Of a DNA stretch of 64,000 bases, positions 57,765 to 64,000 are shown one piece after another; the first letter of the stretch is position 1; each line of letters opens with the position of its first letter. A model generated the notes under the pieces. The model did no database searches. It saw only the letters and a list, made by a program, of their open reading frames with translations, and was not told the DNA's origin. The translations under genes were made by a program, and so were the position numbers. Source of the DNA: Corbicula japonica. Its lineage: Eukaryota > Mollusca > Bivalvia > Venerida > Cyrenidae. The DNA is taken from assembly GCA_038501625.1 (NCBI GenBank), contig JAZAYU010000925.1, forward strand, positions 1 to 64,000, given 5' to 3'.

Positions 57765-58069
57765 GTTTTTTTCACATCATTGAATTTTCTGGCTATTTTT
57801 AATAACAAAAATGGAAATTCTAAAGGCACAAAGAAGTCTGAGAGGATGTTTCCAAAGTGCTACATACTTTACTTATAATAAAAACAAAAAAAAAAACAAG
57901 CAGCGAAAACCCAAAACAAAAGAGCAAAAGAAAGAAATTTGTGAAAGACCAACAACTGGAAATTAGAGGAATGAGGCAGCTGTTTCAGACGGGGCCGGAT
58001 GGTAAGGGGCAGGGGGTTGGGGGAGAGAGACAACATAAAATTGTCACAGAAAAGGTGAACTTTCATAAC

Positions 58070-58418
58070 TTAGCCTAGTGATAAAGCTGAAAATTTTCCC
58101 CAAACTCTATCATACTTGTCCACAGTGAAAGTTTTACAGGCATTCATTTTTTCCATTTTAAATAGTGAGGCGATTTGTTTTTTAAAGACACCTAGGTTTG
58201 GGAAAGAAGAGGACATTTTACTTTTATAAATATAATATTTCGAATGTAGAATGATATTGTTGATTACTAAATTATGATGACAGCCCAAGATAAAATCCTT
58301 TTTTCTAACTAATGCTATGAAAGGAAAAAACATATTTATCCACCTTTTCACATTATGTAAGAAAACTTGTACTGTTTGGCAATCCCAAAGAAGATGAACT
58401 AATGTTTCTGGATATAAA
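58070..58418 (-). pseudogene. LINE ORF2 C-terminus
   Basis: Reads YPETLVHLLWDCQTVQVF, KRWINMFFPF, DFILGCHHN ... YYIYKSKMSSSFPNLGVF and ends WGKFSALSLG-stop, the expected end of an L1/Tx1-like ORF2. It is separated from its upstream part by the 4-kb hAT element. Confidence 0.75.
58414..58418. repeat. Target-site duplication of the hAT element, left (5 bp)
   Basis: 'ataaa', repeated at 62461-62465. In LINE sense the restored site reads naturally across the gap with one copy. Confidence 0.6.
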
Positions 58419-59126
58419 CTGGCGCGTAGCTGCCTATACGCGAGTACGCAGCTGAATCCACATTATTTTGACAAAAAAAATTTTTTTTAGTAAAAAAAAA
58501 ATATGGTTTGAAATTCAGCCGCGTTCGCCAGATCTGATAATTACCACACTGAATACTTTATAAATCATAGCCTAAATCGTACACCATACCGTAGTATTTT
58601 TTTGAAAAGTTGTCGGCCTTTGCAGCTCTTCAAAGTCGGAAGTTTCAACTTTGCACGCGCCGTATTTTCGAAATGTAAACAAATGTTTACATCGAGTTCT
58701 TAAAGAAGTCATCAGCAGAATCAGCGATAGAAAAGAGGTAATTATAACTAAAATGTTACTATGTATGCCTAGTGTTTATTTGTTTCGGTCTGTTTGTTGA
58801 GTAATGACATGTTTGACCATGTCTGTGAACCGATTCTAGCGAGACTGACAACATTTTGAACTAACCAACCTGAATCAGTGAATTCATGATGCAAATGTGA
58901 AAAATTCTGGTGCATTTGTCGTATTACTCTGCATTTTTGAAATAGTTCCTTCTTGGAAGATTAGTTATATTGATACATGGAATTTTTATGAAAAAAAAAC
59001 ATTTCTGGTAAACACAACGCTCGTCATTTTTTCATCTACGGAAGCACATAAAGGTCAAAAGTATTCCTATTTCATACATGTACGGAGCCACAATTTATTC
59101 TTCCAGGTTCTAATTACGCAAGAAAT

Positions 59127-59217
59127 ATGGCACAGAAGAGAATTGACAGCTTCTTCAGCGTAGGTCCAAAAACTGGGCTGTCTGAAAAAGGCACCGATGC
59201 AACCGAGCCTAGTACAT
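59127..59217 (+). CDS. hAT transposase exon 1
   Basis: ATG start giving MAQKRIDSFFSVGPKTG, the K-R-x-I-D-S-F-F opening common to this transposase group. Donor ACAT|GTATGT. Ends one base into a codon, matching exon 2. Confidence 0.65.
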
Positions 59218-59501
59218 GTATGTTTACTTTAACATGCTTTTAACATAAAAAGCTACAAACAATAGTCAGTACATGTTAAGTTATACATGTATAGTTAATG
59301 ATGACAACAATTGAAACTTTTAATTTTGTTTAAACTTTTCAAGATTCAAGGACAGTATGATTTCAAACTTTTATATTACATTCATTGCAATCCATGCTTT
59401 AAATATTCGAAATCAAATTGATTCTATAGTCAATTTTATGCACCAAAAATTCTAACACTTGTCCAAGTATCGTCATATGTATTCCATATGTATATTTATA
59501 G

Positions 59502-59697
59502 CGCCCGGTACGTCTGGTGTGAAGGAGGGTCCTGAACCTATGACTTTAGATAAAGATGAGCTCGTGGGGATTGCGTACAGTCCCGATGACTTGTATCCTG
59601 ATTCAGCAAGGTTAACAAAGGCTTCAGATGACTCGATAAAAGTGAAAGTGCTGCAAAACAACAAAGAATGGGCCAAAACTTTTACGTTTCCGTCAAG
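59502..59697 (+). CDS. hAT transposase exon 2
   Basis: Acceptor tatatttatag; donor TCAAG|GTAAAC. Reads PGTSGVKEGPEPM ... YSPDDLYPDSA ... NNKEWAKTFTFPS. It starts in phase 1 and ends in phase 2, which fits exons 1 and 3 exactly. Probably an N-terminal linker before the zinc finger. Confidence 0.65.
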
Positions 59698-60218
59698 GTA
59701 AACTGATTCGGATTCATTTGATTTAAAGATGTGAAGTTATAACGGTTGCAGATCAATAGAAAATTGTAGTTTAGTCAACCAGTATTGTATAGAAAAATAC
59801 CGTTAAAATCTCTAAACACAGTCCCGAGGTCTCAAAATCGATGGTTTATGTTGAGGTCTTTTTGTGAGTGGTACATGTGGGAAAATAGACGCAAGCCCGT
59901 CTCTTACCACTCGATTGTAAACCCATATTAAATAATATACTGCTTCTTCCACTTGTTCGATGTTTGGTTCCATTATAATTATATTAGCGCGCTATGACAT
60001 GTTTACTATATAATTAAGACGAATAAAGTATAGTGAATATACTCATATATCTGATAACGTTATTGAAGAACCAGTATCATAAGTATACTAGTAAGATACT
60101 AGAAATATACTATTAAAATGGAATCATTTGCTTCCCTGCTTTCCGGATTTCTACGTATTTGGTTGCAAAATTGTTCCATTTCAAGTTCGTACACTATTTC
60201 TTTATTTTATTATTTCAG

Positions 60219-62248
60219 TATTGAGTATGGAACGAAGCGTCAGTTCTCGGTAGATTGGCTAGAGAAGTATGACTGGCTTCGATATTCAGTTTCCGAGAAT
60301 TCAGTGTATTGTGCTCCCTGTATTTTGTTTGGTGCTTCATCTCCAAAGGAGAAAACATTCATCAAAACCCCAGTATCAAAATGGTCTAATCTTGGAAAGT
60401 ACATCAAGAGACATACCGAGCCTGGTTCGAGTCATCATAGCTGCTGCGCTAGTGCTAGTAGTTTTATGAAAATCATCGAAGAGAAACAAGCAAGCATTAC
60501 AGCACAACTGTCGAGAAACAAAGTCGAAACTGTTGCTAAAAATAGACAGGTGCTTAGATCTGTTATAGAGGTCATCATTCTGTGCGGTCGACAAAATATT
60601 CCACTTAGAGGTCATGATGACAACAATAGTAACTTTACTGTCCTGATGAAAGGCCAACAGGGATGAAATCCTGAAAACACACCTGTCCTCTAAATCTAAG
60701 GTTACTTACACTTCGCCTATGATCCAAAATGAATTAATCACTTTGTTGGGAAATAACATAAAAGGCAAGATAGTTCAGCAGTGCAACGATGCTATTTGTT
60801 ATTCATTTCTTGCAGATGAAGCTACTGACGCGAGCACTATGGAACAAATTGCTATGTGTGTAAGATATTATTCTGAAACTGAACAGGACGTGCGTGAAGA
60901 CTTTGTGGGCTTTGTGCAAGCAGAATCTACAACAGGAGAGGCTCTTTTTAACAAGTTTATTGAGGGGCAGCGGGACGCAGGATTAGACATCTCCAAGATG
61001 AGGGGACAAGGGTATGATGGGGCCAGTAATATGTCTGGTTGTCATCGAGGTGTGCAAGCTCGGGTCCAGCAAGTAGTTCCCCAAGCAATGTATGTGCACT
61101 GCAAAGCCCATAGCCTTAATTTGTCAATTGTGCATGCCTGTAAAGAGGCACTCGTCAGAAACTTGTTGGACACAGTACAACAAATCGGATTTGCTTTCAA
61201 GTACTCTGCCAAACGTCTTTTAGCTTTCAAAGAGGAGCTTGGCAACGATCCCGTGGCACAGGAAGAGATGCAGAAGAGAAAATGTCTTCAAAGTCTGTGT
61301 GAGACGCGATGGGCTAGTCGGGCTGACGCACTTTACACTTTCAAAGCTGCATACACATCAATTGTAAGTGCACTGGAGGTGCTAGAACGAGAGGGAGACT
61401 CAAAACCACGGAGCTACAGATGCAGTATCCTTGGGTTCGACTTCATCATCTCTCTAGTTGTGGTTGAATTCGTGCTCCAGGGTGTTATGCCTCTAAACAA
61501 GCTGCTACAGAAGCAGAATATCGACTTGATCGAAGCAGCCAAGGAGAGTCGAGTTCTTATAGCCACATTTCGTGCAGAGAGAGCCGATGATGCTGTGTGG
61601 GATGGGCTTTACGACAAAGCAGTTGCCATGGCAGAAGACCAAGGAGTCGAGCCTTCAAAGCCTAGAACAGCTCGACGCCAACAGCACCGTGGCAACGTGC
61701 CTGCCGACTATGTTTCGGAATACTGGAAAAGAGCATTGTTCTATCCATTTCTTGATCATCTAGTTGTGGAACTAGAAGACCATCTTGTATCCAGCAATGA
61801 GAGGTTTAAGGCTCAATATCTCATCCCAAGCCTTCTTCCTGAGCTCAGCCGAGATCACGAGGATTCCATCTTCCAGGAGTATGAGAGTGACCTCATTGGG
61901 GATCGGGAAGCCTTCCGAAATGAGGTTTCTCGATGGAAAGTAAGATGGGAGCTGGAGGGGACAAAACCCTCAAATCTTACTGACACATTGAAGGCTACGA
62001 ACAAGACTGTGTATCCAGACATCTTCACACGTCTAGTTGTACTAACTACGATGCCAGTGTCTACCGCTACCGCCGAGAGGCAGTTTAGTATCATGAGACG
62101 CCTGAAAAACTACATGAGATCAACGATGCTCACAGAACGGATGTCTGGACTAGCCCTGTTGCACGCCTACAGACACATGGAAATAGATATTGATATTATC
62201 ATTAACGAGTTTGCGGCCAGCAAAGGCCGCAAGTTAGACTTGCTGTGA
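60219..62248 (+). pseudogene. hAT transposase exon 3 (zinc finger, catalytic core, dimerisation); one frameshift
   Basis: Acceptor attttattatttcag. The order is IEYGTKRQFSVDWLEKYDWL, a TTF/BED-type zinc finger (YCAPCILFG, then KRHTEPGSSHHSC), and a DUF4371-like part. Then comes the RNase-H-like core with SFLADEATDAS, RGQGYDGASNMSG, VHCKAHSLNLS and CETRWASRADAL, and the C-terminal hAT dimerisation block STATAERQFSIMRRLKNYM to the TGA. A single frameshift near 60650 splits it; downstream, 509 codons remain open. Catalytic acidic residues look intact. ZMYM/KRAB-type host genes derived from hAT are an alternative, but the TIRs argue for a transposon. Confidence 0.82.
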
Positions 62249-62460
62249 AATGTAGACTAGTTGAAATAAACGAAAGTAAAGCTATTCATCTCCATTTTTA
62301 TTCTAAAATAAATGGATTTTCGTTGGTCAAGAAAGCTCTCCGGAGGCCCCAAAACGCACCAAATTGCACCATTTATTTCAAAATTTTCAGGGGGTGCATG
62401 CCCCCTGACCCCCCTAGATTATTTTGAATCCACATTTTTTATAGGCTAGCTACGCCCCTG

Positions 62461-62715
62461 ATAAATTACAAAAAGTGCAAAGGTTATTATCCCTTAATCT
62501 CATTTTGTTTAATAAGTAGTTTGTCCCGATAATTCTATGATTGATTCGGTACTTTAACCAATGGATTTTGGTATCTTTTGTAGATTTAAAAGGTAAATTG
62601 TATATTTCGCGCCAATTCACGTTATTCAAATTAAACTCATTTCGCAATTTAACTGCAGATTTTGGTAATAATTTACTAAATAAGACTGTATTTAACGTGA
62701 GTAAATTAATTATTT
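62461..62715 (-). pseudogene. LINE ORF2 fragment between the two insertions
   Basis: Reads KEIINLLTLNTVLF, SKLLPKSAVKLRNEFNLNN, WREIYNLPFKSTKDTKIHW, YRINHRIIGTNYLL, DNNLCTFCN, a standard L1/Tx1-like stretch just before the LLWDC motif. Confidence 0.72.
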
Positions 62716-63349
62716 CCTTATCTCATAATACGTAAAAAACACAAACAAAACTAGGAATAGGTCGTTGTATTCAGCGGTAATATACATTAAAATTTTCAAA
62801 TGTCTGTAAAGTCCAAGTTCAAGTTGCTCAAAAACTGTCCAAAGAGGTAGAAATCAGTGGGCCTGTAGTGTGCGAACCGTCCGAATGAAAAGCTGACATC
62901 CGTAGTTCTGGCTATTTAGCAGTCCGGAAGACGAACGGAAAACTTTCAACACATCTGGATAAAGCTTCGTCTAATAATACCACTCGAACCTGAAACTAGT
63001 GAATGGCCTTAAAATATCCATATTTCTTACATGATAAATAAATATATTGTTTATGACTAAGAGAAAACAGCAAAACTCGAAACACCTGAAACAAAAATAA
63101 ACACTTTATTTACACCAATTTTTCAATTTATTCTCTGAAAGTTCTGTTAAACCTCGACAACCATCCAAAAATAATATTAACAACCTATAGGGCGGGTGGG
63201 CGGGTGCCGACATGTTTACCGCTGAATAGAAACGCCTCGAATGGTGTACACAGATAAAACCAACACTTAAATAGCCTAATCGCACGAGATACACGCACCT
63301 TTTCCCTCCACACTGACAATTACCGTCAAGTTCGTATTATTCGAAACGG
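62716..63349. mobile_element. 634-bp insertion in the LINE, probable TIR element
   Basis: The ends share 'ccttatctcataatacg' (left) and the inverted 'cgtattattcgaaacgg' (right), 13 of 17 positions. The flanks 'attaattattt' and 'aaataattt' could be a worn 8-9-bp duplication. It splits the LINE frame between EKGCRIIYEIIS and KEIINLL. The interior is non-coding. Confidence 0.5.
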
Positions 63350-64000
63350 AAATAATTTCATATAATCCTGCATCCTTTTTCTCCAGCCATAATTAATTTA
63401 CATATTACTGGTTGAATTGGATTCTGACAAATGATTGAAGTTTAACTGATCTAAGTAGTGTCTAAATGAATGTATAACACTTTGATAATTTAAGAAATTT
63501 GTATTCACTTCAAATTTCTCTTGAAATTCATCAAATGTATAGAATCTAGAATTATTTAACAGGTCATTTACAAAGTATACCCCCTTTGCATTATAATTAT
63601 TAAAACAAAATGTCTTCCCACTAATTTTGAAGTGGTGATTTAACCAAATAGGTTGGGAAATATATTCTTTCCAACTACTAGGTTCTTTTACGAGTAAAAG
63701 AGCTTTATATGCATTTTACAGATCTTTCCAAAAAACATTTTTAATAATCCCCCTTTCTGTATAATAAAATCACTCCCAAAATTACTAAACTCTGATAGGA
63801 ATGGACAGATTTTTATAGCAAGAGAGAAATATTTATTGTCAGTTTTCCAAAATCTTCTTAGCCATGTAACTTTAAGTGCATGTATAAATTTCTCAATGTC
63901 AGTTACTCTTAGGCCCCCCATTTCATAATTTTGGATAATTACAGTTCTTTTTACTTTATCTGGGGCATCTCCCCAAATAAATTTGAAAAACATAGTCTGT
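63350..64000 (-). pseudogene. LINE ORF2 fragment, upstream part
   Basis: Reads FFKFIWGDAPDKVKR, NYEMGGLRVTDIEKFIHALK, LRRFWKT ... SEFSNFG, then after stops GEKGCRIIYEIIS. The FxWxxxxxKxxR and GGLRVxD motifs match the 35.3-35.4 kb region of the other L1/Tx1-like LINE. The RT core lies beyond the window edge. Confidence 0.72.

Larger units (their letters stand above)
58419..62460 (+). mobile_element. hAT-superfamily DNA transposon, 4042 bp
   Basis: The ends are inverted: left 'ctggcgcgtagctgcctata', right reverse complement 'caggggcgtagctagcctat'. It carries a + strand three-exon transposase and interrupts the LINE exactly. The right end includes a hairpin-forming 'cagggggtgcatgccccctg'. The TIR type (CAGGGGCG...) and transposase are hAT-like. 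A 5-bp rather than 8-bp duplication is visible, which some hAT lineages are reported to make. Confidence 0.85.
57761..64000 (-). mobile_element. L1/Tx1-like LINE (minus), split by two insertions, runs off the window
   Basis: The coding order on the minus strand is 64000-63350, then 62715-62461, then 58418-58070, with the 3' UTR down to the AT tract. The pieces join logically: CTFCNL at 62480 continues as YPETLVHLLWDC at 58410, the usual C-terminal motif of this LINE group. The 5' part lies beyond the window. Confidence 0.8.

Noticed and set aside
60719..62248. Host ZMYM/THAP-like gene
   Set aside because: The reading frame lies between matched TIRs that interrupt a LINE, so it is better read as a transposase than a domesticated gene.

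Overview
The window is animal genomic DNA, AT-rich, intron-rich and packed with transposons. A bivalve or other lophotrochozoan mollusc is the best guess. That rests on the mix of repeats: LINEs with a 2A-like motif, Penelope-like RT remnants, a minisatellite-cored Helentron-type element, hAT elements and tRNA-derived SINEs. The species cannot be fixed from the sequence. There are no operons, Shine-Dalgarno sites or CRISPR arrays.

The one host gene I can support runs left to right on the + strand from before position 4464 to about 41.4 kb. It has at least twelve exons of exactly 117 bp. Each is phase 1 at both ends and encodes one EGF-like domain, usually of the calcium-binding type (D-x-D/N-E-C ... 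C-x-N-x-x-G-x-Y-x-C). Three more phase-compatible exons (39418-39599, 40728-40859, 41145-41324) encode a cysteine-rich C-terminal region I do not recognise. A stop codon follows, then AATAAA 73 bp further on. The 5' end, signal peptide and promoter were not found and probably lie to the left. The EGF exons arose by block duplication: E2-E3 with E4-E5 (about 1.97 kb apart), and E6-E7-E8 with E9-E10-E11. Several are decaying: E10 has an in-frame stop and five others have 5 or 7 cysteines. Because all exons are symmetric, a bad one could be skipped without losing frame.

The introns hold most of the mobile DNA. A SINE lies at 4.7 kb. TIR or foldback elements lie at 9.7, 11.0 and 13.5 kb. A minisatellite lies at 19.4 kb. 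A 4 kb CR1/Jockey-group LINE with a 14-bp target-site duplication sits inside an older TIR element (21.5-26.1 kb). A Helentron-like element with about nine ~155-bp repeats lies at 29.6-31.3 kb, and a 5'-truncated L1/Tx1-like LINE with a 16-bp duplication at 34.4-36.9 kb. A dispersed family ('family A') occurs at least nine times across the window.

From 41.4 to 64 kb I see no host gene, only mobile and repeated DNA. It holds an 852-bp hAT-type MITE with an 8-bp duplication (45.0 kb), tandem ~590-bp units with large hairpins and a conserved 42-codon ORF (48.0-49.9 kb), and doubled Penelope-like RT fragments (52.7-53.9 kb). It also holds a TIR-bounded minisatellite (55.2 kb) and a 1.64-kb element with ~460-bp near-identical inverted arms (55.8-57.4 kb). 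Last is a minus-strand L1/Tx1-like LINE running off the right edge. That LINE is split by a 634-bp element and by a 4.04-kb hAT-superfamily transposon with a nearly intact three-exon transposase gene.
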